From: Oligoflexia bacterium
GTDB lineage: Bacteria; Bdellovibrionota; UBA1018
Reading direction: 5' to 3'
Length of the DNA: 64,000 nucleotides
Assembly (NCBI GenBank): GCA_023701205.1
Contig: JAMPXJ010000023.1
Span: 1-64,000 of the forward strand
Made by a program: the position numbers and the translations under genes. Of this stretch, positions 35,769-44,515 are shown in pieces (the stretch's first letter is position 1; each line of letters begins with the position of its first letter). Below the pieces are notes generated by a model, which saw only the letters and a program-made list of their open reading frames with translations, made no database searches and was not told where the DNA came from.

Positions 35769-36287
35769 ATGCTGCGGAAGCTGATAGAAACACTCCCCCA
35801 GGCGCTGCCCCGACGGGCGCGCGAGACCCTCAGGCTGAGGGCTTTCGGTTTTTTCCGGATTCCGATGCTTTTTTTCGTCTCGCCGAAGGTGGTCGCGGTG
35901 GATGACGACCGGGTGGTGGTCGAGATCGCGTTGAACCGCCGCACTCGGAATCACGCGGGCAGTATGTACTTCGCCGCCTTGGCTGCGGGGGCGGACTGCG
36001 CCTGTGGGCTTCTCGCCGTGATGTTGATTGAAGCCAATGCCCGCGCGCGGGGCCGAGTGAAGCTGATCTTCAAGGACTTCCACGCGGAGTTTCTCAAGCG
36101 CGCCGAAGGCAACGTGCATTTCATCTGTGAGCAGGGCAGGGAGATTCGCGAACAGGTCGAGGCGGCGGCCGAGACCGGCGAGCGTCAGAATCGCACCATC
36201 GATGTTCTCGCGATCGTTCCGGCGCTCGGCTCCGAGCCGGTTGCCCGTTTCAAGCTGACCTTGTCTTTAAAGGCCGACTCCCATTAA
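35769..36287 (+). CDS. DUF4442-like hotdog-fold protein
   Basis: ATG 35769 gives 172 residues; the ATG at 35718 is rejected because the terminator hairpin would lie inside the coding sequence. The central segment RRTRNHAGSMYFAALAAGADCACGLLAVMLI resembles the helix and substrate region of PaaI/DUF4442 hotdog thioesterase-like proteins, followed by VKLIFKDFHAEFLKRAEGNVHFIC. The catalytic residue of true thioesterases is not certain, so enzymatic activity is not claimed. Confidence 0.75.
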   Translation: MLRKLIETLPQALPRRARETLRLRAFGFFRIPMLFFVSPKVVAVDDDRVVVEIALNRRTRNHAGSMYFAALAAGADCACGLLAVMLIEANARARGRVKLIFKDFHAEFLKRAEGNVHFICEQGREIREQVEAAAETGERQNRTIDVLAIVPALGSEPVARFKLTLSLKADSH

Positions 36288-36480
36288 ATTGGCCGCTTGA
36301 ATCAATGCGGGGGTGGGGTTAAATAGGCGAGTTTCATACGCTAACCAGTTGTAAATTAAACGGCTTTAGAAGCTGACCAAAACAGTTGCCTAAAATAGGT
36401 CCCGCGTGCTACACCTAAGCGGCCTAAACGGAAGTGACCTAGGGCTTCCGCTGGGATGTTCGCTGATTAACGGAGGTTTT

Positions 36481-37899
36481 TTGCTGTCGATTCAAGCTCA
36501 TCGAAAACTCGCCGGCTCGCTCGCGCTGCTGTTTCAGCTCTGCGCGGTGCCGGCGCTGGCGATGACGGAGGAGACACGGTCGATCGGCTTCAGCTCCTCG
36601 AGCACGTTGTTTGCCCCTCAGAGCGAGCGCAAGGCTTCGGTGTCTTCCTTGACGGCGCATTGGCATGGCTCCGGTCAGGGAAGGGTCGTTGACTGGGGCG
36701 CGCGCGCGACGGCGGTGCTCCAGTTCGGTGGTAGCGCGAAGATCGCGCCTTATTTCGAAGCGGCGGAAGCGTATCTGAGCAGCTCGCGCAAGCTCGCGCC
36801 CGTCACGCTGGGAATCGGCCGCAAGCTCGAGGAATGGAATCAGCTGGATGAGTACTGGCGCCTGGGAATCTGGCAGCCGCGATTCCGCTGGGACTACATC
36901 CGTCCTGAGACGGTCGGACTGACCGGAGGGTATCTGACGCTGGAGCTTCCGGGCGTGCGGGTGGTGGGGTTCGCGACCCCGGTCTTCATTCCCGAGCGTG
37001 GCGTCGATATCGCGATTGCCAACGGTTCCATGTCGTCAGCCTCGCCCTGGTTCATTCCGCCGCCCTCGCAGATGCTGGTCCTTGATCGGCCCACTCCGGT
37101 GGCCTATTCGCTCGAGATCCCGCCGATCCAGGAGATCGTGTTCCGCCCGAGCGCGGGCGTGCTCGCGCGCGTAGGTGCCGCCAACTCCCGCCAGGAAGGC
37201 GCCTGGGCGTCAGCGGGCCTGTCCTGGAAGCCCATGAACCAGCTGCTTCTGGCTTACGACGGCTTTCTTCAGCACAGCTCCTCGGGTCCTCAGGTGGTAC
37301 GCGCCATGATCTATCCGCGCGTGGGCTATCACCGGGTGATTTCAGCTGAGGCGGGCTATAACAGCCCTTCGGTGCGCGGCTGGGTTTCGACGCTGTACGA
37401 CCGTCCGGATCGGGACATCACGCCCGGCGAGCTCACGCGCCAGGAGGTGAGCCCCGCGTTCGCCTTCGCTCCCACGCTGGATTTCATGATGCCGGGACTG
37501 GGCAAGGTCGATTCGCGGATGGAGCTCGGCTACCTGCAGGTGAAAGGCGGGAGCGCCCCGGATACCGGACGGTTCGCAAAAGGAAACGGAACGGTCTTCG
37601 ATGGCCGCTATCCGTTCACGCAGGCGGTGGTCTTCGGAATGCGCTCGCGCTTCGCGATGCTGGGCGGGTTCGGGGAGCGCGTCAGCGCTTCGACCCGGCT
37701 GCTGCGCGATCTGGCGCATCCGGGGAGCATCTACTCCATGGAGATCAGCGTTCGGCCCGCGCCGGCCTGGAATGTCCAGCTCGCAGCCGACATCCTGGGC
37801 TCGGACATGCCGCAGGATCCGTCCGTCGCGGGAAGCGACTACATCGGGCGCTATCGCGGAAACGATCGCTTCTACGGGGAGATCTCGTATGTTTTCTAG
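36481..37899 (+). CDS. Exported protein, probable outer-membrane barrel
   Basis: TTG 36481, four bases after GGAGG, gives 472 residues; a GTG at 36406 opens the same frame but lacks a ribosome site. A signal peptide with cut after VPALA is visible. The rest is rich in alternating hydrophobic residues and aromatic strand ends (for example RVGYHRVISAEAGYNSPSVRGWVSTLYDR), and ends GEISYVF with a terminal Phe, typical of outer-membrane barrels. No family is recognised. Its end overlaps the start of the following lipoprotein gene by 11 bp, indicating coupled expression. Confidence 0.75.
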   Translation: MLSIQAHRKLAGSLALLFQLCAVPALAMTEETRSIGFSSSSTLFAPQSERKASVSSLTAHWHGSGQGRVVDWGARATAVLQFGGSAKIAPYFEAAEAYLSSSRKLAPVTLGIGRKLEEWNQLDEYWRLGIWQPRFRWDYIRPETVGLTGGYLTLELPGVRVVGFATPVFIPERGVDIAIANGSMSSASPWFIPPPSQMLVLDRPTPVAYSLEIPPIQEIVFRPSAGVLARVGAANSRQEGAWASAGLSWKPMNQLLLAYDGFLQHSSSGPQVVRAMIYPRVGYHRVISAEAGYNSPSVRGWVSTLYDRPDRDITPGELTRQEVSPAFAFAPTLDFMMPGLGKVDSRMELGYLQVKGGSAPDTGRFAKGNGTVFDGRYPFTQAVVFGMRSRFAMLGGFGERVSASTRLLRDLAHPGSIYSMEISVRPAPAWNVQLAADILGSDMPQDPSVAGSDYIGRYRGNDRFYGEISYVF

Positions 37900-40357
37900 G
37901 ATCCGGCTCCGCTTTCTCGCGGCGCCCATCGCGCTGCTCGCGAGCTCCTGCAGCCTGATGGTGGGCGAGGAAACGACGAAACCCTCCCTGGATATCGGCG
38001 AGATGAACTGCCTGGAGGGCGGGACCCAGACTCTGGTCGATTACTTCCAGGGCATCGGCAGCGACACCCGGATGGGCGAGCTCTGGGACTGCCTGGGCAC
38101 ATCGCTCGCGCTTTTCTCCGAGCGCACGCACGGGGAGGAGCGGCCGGATCTCTATTCCGCGGGCGAGCTCCGGAATTTCATGAACGAATACTTCCTCAAG
38201 ACCTCCACGGTTCCCGAGGGACTCGTGGCGGAGCTGATGGAATTCAAGCGGACCATCCTGGGGGGGCGCGCTGACCGCCTGACCCGCGAGGAGATCGTCC
38301 GTGCGCGGGAGTTCCTCAAGGTGCTCAAGGTGGAGACGCTCCGGCTCAAGCCATACCTCCCATTGAGCTCCGCGAACTTTTCGCGGATGACTCCCGAGCG
38401 GGTCGCCGACGCGATCGCCACGCTGGAGAGCGTGGCCCGGGAGATCGGCAAGGCGCTTCGCGGCGCGGGTCAGAGCTACGAGTTCCGCAGCCTGGGCCGG
38501 TTCTTCGAGGAGCTCGAGAAGAGCGCGCTGACCCCGAGGGTGTCGGGGCCGCTCCGGGAGCTCCGCGAAGGGTTGCCGTTGATCCAGCAGCTCAAGAGCC
38601 TGCTGCTCTCGCCTGACGCGCGGCTGGTTCGCAGCGACGAGTGGGAGCTGCTGCTTTCCACGGCGAGCCGCTGGTTCGGGCTTTATCTGAAATTCTCGAC
38701 GGTCTCGCATCAGTACCTGAGCGCGTTCGAGCCTTCGGCCGAACGGGCCATCGGCCGCGCCGAGCTCCTGGAGCTGGGTCGCGAGGCGCGCGAGCTGCTG
38801 CTCTCGGCTGTGGGACGGCGTCGCCAGGGTGTGATTCCCTTCGAGGAGTTCGACGCGCTCATCGATGCGCTTGCACCGAAGTACCTCAAGGTGGCCGGGC
38901 GCGCGCTGGAGCCCCAGCACGCGAAGGATTTCGTCCGGGTCTTCGTGCGCCGGGCACTCGGCGGGGCGACGGCAGGAGCTTCGGGACGCGACGCCGATGG
39001 GCTGACTCAGGCCGCGGTCGAGCGCGGCTGGGCCATCTTCGAGGACTGGTCCGAGGCGCAACGCTACCTGGAGCTGCTCTTCGGCAAGCTCACGCGCGAT
39101 TCGGGCCTGAGCGATCCGGAGAAGCGCTCGTTCGAGCGCGAGCAGCTGCTGTCGGTATCGCTCCGGGAGCTGTACGAAGTCGATGAGAGCGGGCTTTCGC
39201 CCGCCGTCCGCCATGCCATCGCGCGCATGGGCGAGGTGATCCGCACGCAGCCGCCGCTTTTCCACGGAGAGAGCGGGGAGATCTTCCTGTATTCGCCTCG
39301 GGACGGCGAGGAGCTCCGATACTCGTATTTCGCCCTTTCGCAGCTGAACTTCATGGATCTGCTCGCGCGCCTCATGATGAGCTCCTATGCCGAGGATCCG
39401 AGCCGGGCCCGGGCGAAAGTCGAGCTGCGCGAGGTCGAGCGGCTCTACCTGGATTTCAAAAGCGTCGGGGTCGATCTCAGGATCTTCGACCCGAAGAACG
39501 ACCAGGTCGCCCAGCGCCGATTCCTGGACTCGAACCTCTTCACCTTCGCGGGCAATGGCGACGAGTGGATGGATGTCCGCGAGGCCACGCAGATCCTCGC
39601 TTACATGATCTCGGCCAAGACCGTCACTGCGCGCGTGCACCTGGGGATTTCCCGCAGCTGCCTCGCTTCGCAAGGCGGCGATTCCGAGACGCAGCTTCCG
39701 GAAACGGATTTCTTCGGCTATCCGCTCGTGCCGGCGGATTGTTATCGCCGCGCGTACTTCGAGCGCCAGGGGGAGATCTGGTCGCATCTTCCGCATCTCT
39801 CGGCCTATTATGGCGCGCTCAAGCGCGACCCGCGCCGCACGCCGGAGCGCGAGGCGTTCGAACGCGATCTCGAGACGGTGGCGCGCAAGGAGGGTCATAA
39901 CGACTCGCCCTTCACCTCGGCGGACACCGACACGCTTTCGGGCCTGGTGCAGTACCTGGAGACGGTCTTCCTCCGTTACGACAACGATCGCTCCGGGACG
40001 ATCAACCTCCACGAGGCGTTCAAGAGCAACGATGCGGCCTATCCGGTTTTCCGCTCGGCACTCAAGAAAGCCAGCGGGCTCAAAGAGGATTGGCAGCTCG
40101 AAACGCTCTTCAGCTACCTGCTCGCGCACGGCCGGATCCCTGACAAGTGGGAATTCGGAAAATGGCTGGCGAAGGGCAAGCTCGGTTTGTGGAAGTTCGA
40201 GGCCGACCGCGGCCGGATGATCCGCATCCTGGCGGAGCTCGCGCGGGCGCTCAAGGAGAAGAGCGCGGAAAGCGAAGCCGAAGTCGAGTGGACGATCCTC
40301 TCGGTCCTGACCGAGCTGTTCAAGGAGTCTTTCGAAGAAGCTCCCGCGCAGCACTGA
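37889..40357 (+). CDS. Large lipoprotein with an EF-hand motif
   Basis: ATG 37889 gives 822 residues. The signal ends in LLASSC (Cys near residue 20), predicting a lipoprotein. The body is mostly alpha-helical and charged with no known domain. Near residue 698 a canonical 12-residue EF-hand loop D-N-D-R-S-G-T-I-N-L-H-E occurs, with ligands at positions 1, 3, 5 and 12, preceded and followed by helices. Earlier FAGNGDEWMDVREA could be a degenerate second loop. Two Cys occur in GISRSCLASQ and PADCYRRAYF. The product is probably a calcium-responsive envelope protein acting with the upstream barrel; this is inference. Its 3' end overlaps the convergent udg gene by 38 bp. Confidence 0.75.
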   Translation: MFSRIRLRFLAAPIALLASSCSLMVGEETTKPSLDIGEMNCLEGGTQTLVDYFQGIGSDTRMGELWDCLGTSLALFSERTHGEERPDLYSAGELRNFMNEYFLKTSTVPEGLVAELMEFKRTILGGRADRLTREEIVRAREFLKVLKVETLRLKPYLPLSSANFSRMTPERVADAIATLESVAREIGKALRGAGQSYEFRSLGRFFEELEKSALTPRVSGPLRELREGLPLIQQLKSLLLSPDARLVRSDEWELLLSTASRWFGLYLKFSTVSHQYLSAFEPSAERAIGRAELLELGREARELLLSAVGRRRQGVIPFEEFDALIDALAPKYLKVAGRALEPQHAKDFVRVFVRRALGGATAGASGRDADGLTQAAVERGWAIFEDWSEAQRYLELLFGKLTRDSGLSDPEKRSFEREQLLSVSLRELYEVDESGLSPAVRHAIARMGEVIRTQPPLFHGESGEIFLYSPRDGEELRYSYFALSQLNFMDLLARLMMSSYAEDPSRARAKVELREVERLYLDFKSVGVDLRIFDPKNDQVAQRRFLDSNLFTFAGNGDEWMDVREATQILAYMISAKTVTARVHLGISRSCLASQGGDSETQLPETDFFGYPLVPADCYRRAYFERQGEIWSHLPHLSAYYGALKRDPRRTPEREAFERDLETVARKEGHNDSPFTSADTDTLSGLVQYLETVFLRYDNDRSGTINLHEAFKSNDAAYPVFRSALKKASGLKEDWQLETLFSYLLAHGRIPDKWEFGKWLAKGKLGLWKFEADRGRMIRILAELARALKEKSAESEAEVEWTILSVLTELFKESFEEAPAQH

Positions 40358-41006
40358 AGATCCCGTCGAACATCGGTTCGGTGAGCCGGCCGGTGAAGGT
40401 GTTCTGCTGGCTGGGGTGGTAGGAGAGCAGGAGCCAGGTCGGGCCGGGGGACGTGTCCAGTCTCACGCGCGCCCCATGGCGGAACGAGGGCCTGGGCTCT
40501 CCCGGTGCGAGGAGCGGCCAGAGGCCATCGAGCGCGATCCGGCCGAGGGCGATGAAGACGCGAGCCCGGGACAGGCTCTCGAGCTCGGGCACGAGGTGAA
40601 GGGCGATGCAGCGTTTCAGCTCATCGGACGCAGGCTTGTTGTCGGGCGGGGCGCATTTCACCACGCAGGTGACATACGCGTCCTGGAGCCGCAGGCCATC
40701 GTCGCGGCCGAGAGCCTCCGGCTGGTTGGCGAAACCCGCCTTGTGAAGCGCACGGTAGAGCCAGTCGCCGGAACGATCCCCAGTGAAGATGCGGCCCGTG
40801 CGGTTCGCCCCGTGCGCGGCAGGCGCCAGCCCCACGACCACCAGGCGGGCGAGCGGATCGCCGAAGCCCGAAATGGGTTTTCCCCAGTATTCCTGATCGG
40901 CATAGGACCGCCGCTTCTCCCGCGCGATGCGCAGGCAATAGGCGCGCAGGCGCGGACAGGCTTCGCAGGCATGGGTGAGCTCATGGAGGCGGCGCAGTTC
41001 AGTCAT
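40320..41006 (-). CDS. Type 5 uracil-DNA glycosylase (UdgB-like)
   Basis: The 228-residue DNA-repair enzyme has motif A VVGLAPAAHGANRTGRIFTGD and motif B HPSQQNTFTGRLT, both characteristic of family 5, in which Ala replaces the usual catalytic Asp or Asn. Four Cys likely to hold a 4Fe-4S cluster are in CEACPRLRAYC and CVVKCAPP. It would remove uracil and other deaminated bases from DNA. Confidence 0.9.
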   Translation of the reverse strand: MTELRRLHELTHACEACPRLRAYCLRIAREKRRSYADQEYWGKPISGFGDPLARLVVVGLAPAAHGANRTGRIFTGDRSGDWLYRALHKAGFANQPEALGRDDGLRLQDAYVTCVVKCAPPDNKPASDELKRCIALHLVPELESLSRARVFIALGRIALDGLWPLLAPGEPRPSFRHGARVRLDTSPGPTWLLLSYHPSQQNTFTGRLTEPMFDGIFSAARELLRKTP

Positions 41007-41021
41007 CCAGTAGTGGTTGAT

Positions 41022-43310
41022 TTAGCCGCGGAGAGTGCCGGATTGCAAGCTCTCGGCGAACGTGGGCCGTTCGGTGGCCGGCGCGGCGGGTTCTTCGGTG
41101 GCGATCAGCGCATGGATCAGGTCCGACGCCCAGGCGTAAGCGTTGCGCGTGCGGACCTTTTCCTTCATGGCGCTCATACGACGGGCTTTCTCCGCCGGCG
41201 GCAGCTGGAGGGCGGCCGCCAGGGAATCGGCCATTTCCTCGATCGAATAGGGGTTCACCAGGAAAGCCTCGGTGAGCTCCCGGCTCGCGCCGGTGAACTT
41301 GCTCAGGATCAGGGATCCCCTTTCGGGCTGCTGACACCAGACGTACTCCTTGGCCACGAGATTCATTCCGTCGTGCAGGGAGGTCACCAGGCAGACGTCT
41401 CCCAGCTGGTAAAGCTCCTGGACCTCGTCCCATTCGTGATGCCGCGCCTCGAAGATCACCGGTCGGTAACCCTCGGCCGAGCCGAAGCGCGCGTTGACGC
41501 GCTTGACCGAGCTCTCGAGCTCGGACAGAAACTGCCGGTACGCGGGAATGGAGGAGCGGCTCGGCGCACCGACCTGCAGCAGGCTGAAACGGCCGACATA
41601 ATCCGGATTTTTCTCCAGGAAGCGTTCCACCGCCTCGATGCGCTCGATGAGGCCCTTGGTATAGTCGATGCGATCCACTCCTATCGCAAGGAGCTCCGCG
41701 GTCGCGCCATAACGCTTCTTGAGCCGAGCGCGGTCCTCAGGGTAGAGCACCGGAACCGGAGGCGTATCGATGCCAATGGGAAAGGCGCGCACGAGCGTCT
41801 CGTGATTGTCGCGCGTGACCGAGAAACGCTCCAGGTCGATCCGGGCCTCGAGGTAACGATTGCAGCTCTCCAGGAAGTTATTGCAGTGGTATTGCGTATG
41901 AAAGCCAATCACATCCGCGCCCAACATGCCCTCGAGCAGCTCCTTGCCCCAGGGGCAGATTCCGAAGGCTTCGGGATTGGGCCAGGGGATGTGCCAGAAG
42001 AGCGCCACGCGCGGCGGCCGTTCGCCGGCACGATGCTTGAGCATTCGCGGCACGAGGGCGAAATGGTAGTCCTGGACCAGAATCAGCGAGCCGGATGCCA
42101 GGGCCTGGGCCGGGACGGCGGCGGCGAAACGCGCGTTGACCTCGCGGTAATCGTTCCAGTCGCCGAGACGGAAGATCGGGCGCGTGTGGGCCAGGTGACA
42201 CAGGGGCCAGAGTCCTTCGTTGGAAAACCCGTAGTAGTAGCCTTTCTCTTCCGCCTCGCTCAGCCAGATCCGGCGGAGGGTATAGCGGGGGCGCTCGGGA
42301 GGTACGGCGAGCTCGCCATCCGGCCCGGAGGTCTCCGCGTCGGCGGTTCCGCTGCCGTGAGCGACCCAGAGCCCGCCGCTCTGGCGAAGCAGGGGCTCAA
42401 GCGCGCTCACCAGCCCGCTCGCGGGCCGGATCACGCGGATCGCGCCGGTTTGCGCATCCTTTTGATGGATGTAGGGCTCGCGATTGGCGACGATGACGAG
42501 CTTGCGTTTGCCGATGGTGTCGGCGAGGCTCGGCGGCGCCGCAGGCGCCGAGCGGCGACGCAGCTTCTCCGCGAGTATCGCGATCTCGGCCGAAAGCGGC
42601 TGCAGGTCCGGGGAGATCTGCGGAAGCTTTCGTCCCGCGATCAGTGATCGCAGGGTCTGATGCAGGGAAGAGAGGTGGGAGCGCAGCCAGCTCCGCAGGT
42701 GTGCACCGACGAGGATCAGCAAGCCGACCCCCAGCACCGCGGAGATGAGGAAGGTTCGAAGGAATTGCTGAAGCCAGTGCTGGCGCAGGGGCCCGAGATC
42801 CTGACTGATCACGAGCACGAGCGCGTTCGCGCCGGCCCGAGCGGGAAGTGGCGTCGCATGAAGCTGCAAGGTGCGGCCTGCCCGGGTGATGCGCCAGGAA
42901 GAGTCGTGCGCGGCGCCGGTCCTCGCTTCGGGCGCGGTCCCCGCTTCTGCGACGGCCTGCCGCGCGCCGCGTTCCAGGCAGAGCGACTCCGCTCGCCGGC
43001 CGGCGGGATACGCGAAGGTCTTTTCCTGCAGCCACGCTCCGGCGCGATTGTAGGCACACACGACCAGGCTCTCGAAGGCGCTCGATATTCCGGGCCGGCG
43101 CTTGAGACGCTCCGCGGCGCGTGCAATCCGGTCCGGTCTTTTTGCATGATAATGCTGCGTCACCGAGTCTTCGATGCCCGCCGATAACGATGCAAGGTGC
43201 TCGCGGGCGATCCGGAGAGACCGCCGCTGCTCCAGGCCGCTTTCGATCCCGGCTACAAGCGTGGCGATGATGAGGACGGCATAGAGCCACAGGAGATAAT
43301 AGCGTTTCAT
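41022..43310 (-). CDS. Membrane-anchored trehalose-6-phosphate synthase with extracytoplasmic domain
   Basis: ATG 43310 gives 762 residues. A first membrane helix (about 4-24) is followed by about 160 extracytoplasmic residues, a second helix (about 183-205) and a HAMP-like/coiled linker. Then comes a full glycosyltransferase family 20 domain (about 265-740). In that domain LVIVANREPYIH, FWHIPWPNPEAFGICPW, DVIGFHTQYHCNNFLESC, GVDRIDYTKGL, and SLHDGMNLVAKEYVWCQ are typical of trehalose-6-phosphate (or glucosylglycerol-phosphate) synthases. No phosphatase domain is fused or adjacent. The layout suggests that a signal sensed outside adjusts osmolyte synthesis. The acceptor cannot be decided from motifs. 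Confidence 0.88.
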   Translation of the reverse strand: MKRYYLLWLYAVLIIATLVAGIESGLEQRRSLRIAREHLASLSAGIEDSVTQHYHAKRPDRIARAAERLKRRPGISSAFESLVVCAYNRAGAWLQEKTFAYPAGRRAESLCLERGARQAVAEAGTAPEARTGAAHDSSWRITRAGRTLQLHATPLPARAGANALVLVISQDLGPLRQHWLQQFLRTFLISAVLGVGLLILVGAHLRSWLRSHLSSLHQTLRSLIAGRKLPQISPDLQPLSAEIAILAEKLRRRSAPAAPPSLADTIGKRKLVIVANREPYIHQKDAQTGAIRVIRPASGLVSALEPLLRQSGGLWVAHGSGTADAETSGPDGELAVPPERPRYTLRRIWLSEAEEKGYYYGFSNEGLWPLCHLAHTRPIFRLGDWNDYREVNARFAAAVPAQALASGSLILVQDYHFALVPRMLKHRAGERPPRVALFWHIPWPNPEAFGICPWGKELLEGMLGADVIGFHTQYHCNNFLESCNRYLEARIDLERFSVTRDNHETLVRAFPIGIDTPPVPVLYPEDRARLKKRYGATAELLAIGVDRIDYTKGLIERIEAVERFLEKNPDYVGRFSLLQVGAPSRSSIPAYRQFLSELESSVKRVNARFGSAEGYRPVIFEARHHEWDEVQELYQLGDVCLVTSLHDGMNLVAKEYVWCQQPERGSLILSKFTGASRELTEAFLVNPYSIEEMADSLAAALQLPPAEKARRMSAMKEKVRTRNAYAWASDLIHALIATEEPAAPATERPTFAESLQSGTLRG

Positions 43311-43442
43311 GCGCCGTGCGGGTCGGCTGCAACGGCTATGCCCCGCTTTGTCCATGGCGGGGCGTGGCTGGCGCCGGGCTTGCTGGGGGTGGACCGGGTT
43401 TGGGGCCGAGCCAGGCCGAACGTCGGGAGGACGGGGGCGACC

Positions 43443-43877
43443 ATGAGAACACCCGGGATTGCGATGTTGATGATGTTGGGCGAGGCGTTCTTGGGAATGG
43501 ACGCTGGCGCGACGGAAGCTTCGCGCAGACCTATTGAAGTGCAGCGCGTGACCGGCGAGGTCATCGAAGTCGCGCCCGACTCTCTCGTGCTTCGAGCCGG
43601 GAAGGAACGCTTCCGCTTCGAGCTCGACGCGCAGCTCGGCCTCGAGTCCTCGCCGAGGCGGATCCGCCGGGGTGATGTGGTCACGGTTTGGTACGCGTTC
43701 GACGCGAAAGGGATCAAGATACATCGTGCCGGCCGCGCGAGCCCCGAGGCGCGGCCTCCGGGGAAGCAGGATCGCCATGAGAAGAAGCCCGGGATCATCA
43801 TCGACGATCGCGCATATTATCCCGCCAAGAGAGATGAGGGGCCCGACGAGAATCACGGGGAAAATGCGCCAGGCTAG
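43443..43877 (+). CDS. Small exported protein of unknown function
   Basis: ATG 43443 gives 144 residues, with GGGAGG about 16 bases upstream. A weak hydrophobic N-terminus may be a signal. The core (IEVQRVTGEVIEVAPDSLVLRAGKERFRFELDAQ and GDVVTVWYAFDAKGIKIHRA) looks like a small beta-barrel of the DUF5666 or OB type. The C-terminus is charged and disordered. It is divergent from the trehalose synthase gene, about 130 bp apart. Confidence 0.6.
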   Translation: MRTPGIAMLMMLGEAFLGMDAGATEASRRPIEVQRVTGEVIEVAPDSLVLRAGKERFRFELDAQLGLESSPRRIRRGDVVTVWYAFDAKGIKIHRAGRASPEARPPGKQDRHEKKPGIIIDDRAYYPAKRDEGPDENHGENAPG

Positions 43878-43985
43878 CAAGCCCCCTGATGCTGGCTGCC
43901 GGAGCTCCTTCTTGAGCCGCTCGCTGGCACCCTGGTTGCAGATTCGCTCCCGTTGACGAACCGAACTCTTCTCAGGGAGGAAATA

Positions 43986-44420
43986 ATGAAAAAGTTCGTG
44001 GTGGTGACGCTGGTGGCGGCAATGTTCACGTTGGGCGGATCAGCGTCCGCCGATGACTCGATCGCGGGCGGAAAGGCGGGTCAGAAAGCGGCGCAGAACT
44101 TCGAAGGCAAGCCTGGGCAAAAAGGCAACCTTGTCGGGAAGCCGGGTCAGAAGCTCGGCGAGGGCAAAGCCGGTCAGAAGCTCGGCGAGGGCAAGGCCGG
44201 TCAGAAGCTCGGCGAGGGCAAGGCCGGTCAGAAGCTCGGCGAGGGCAAGGCCGGTCAGAAGCTCGGCGGGGGCAAAGCCGGTCAGAAGCTCGGCGAGGGC
44301 AAAGCCGGTCAGAAAGGGCTGACCGCCGGCCAAAAGGCTGGTCAAAAAGGAGGGCAGCTTGGAAAAGGCACCCAGAAAGGCTTCGGTCAGGCGGGTCAGA
44401 AAGGCCAGAAACTCCGCTGA
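43986..44420 (+). CDS. Secreted GQKLGEGKA-repeat protein
   Basis: ATG 43986, five bases after GGAGG, gives 144 residues. A clear signal peptide (cut after SASA) precedes a mature region made almost entirely of nonapeptide repeats G-Q-K-L-G-E-G-K-A and degenerate GQKG variants. It is rich in Gly, Lys and Gln and lacks aromatic residues, hence likely disordered and cationic. The repeats are nearly identical in DNA (see 44145-44306). Polymer, nucleic acid or lipopolysaccharide binding is possible, but nothing in the sequence decides this. A strong hairpin lies about 65 bp downstream. Confidence 0.8.
   Translation: MKKFVVVTLVAAMFTLGGSASADDSIAGGKAGQKAAQNFEGKPGQKGNLVGKPGQKLGEGKAGQKLGEGKAGQKLGEGKAGQKLGEGKAGQKLGGGKAGQKLGEGKAGQKGLTAGQKAGQKGGQLGKGTQKGFGQAGQKGQKLR
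44145..44306 (+). repeat. Six tandem 27-bp repeats
   Basis: Six consecutive units start with GGTCAGAAGCTCGGCG and end in GGCAAAGCC or GGCAAGGCC, at 44145, 44172, 44199, 44226, 44253 and 44280. They differ by only one or two bases. A multiple of three keeps the reading frame, so the copy number could change without a frameshift. Confidence 0.9.
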
Positions 44421-44483
44421 ACGGCATGATCGTTGGAATTGACTGAGGGTCTGGCCAAGGAATTGACTCAGAACGAGCGAAAC

Positions 44484-44515
44484 AGGCGATCCCGCTTCCT
44501 GGAGCGGGATCGCCT
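44484..44515. terminator. Bidirectional terminator-like hairpin
   Basis: AGGCGATCCCGCT (44484-44496) and AGCGGGATCGCCT (44503-44515) form a perfect 13-bp stem with a 6-nt loop. It lies between the convergent repeat-protein gene and the lipoprotein gene that stops at 44516, and probably terminates both. Confidence 0.75.

Noticed and set aside
37745..40354. A minus-strand frame of about 870 codons opposite the EF-hand lipoprotein gene
   Set aside because: It is a shadow of the real gene: it lacks a signal, any motif and a ribosome site, and the sense strand has the lipobox, EF-hand and codon bias. Similar long antisense frames opposite typA (2237-3967), clpA (33215-34621) and the membrane-TPR gene (56413-58572) were rejected for the same reason.
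44145..44306. Regular 27-bp repeats considered as a CRISPR array
   Set aside because: There are no spacers between units, and the repeats are in frame within a signal-peptide-bearing protein.
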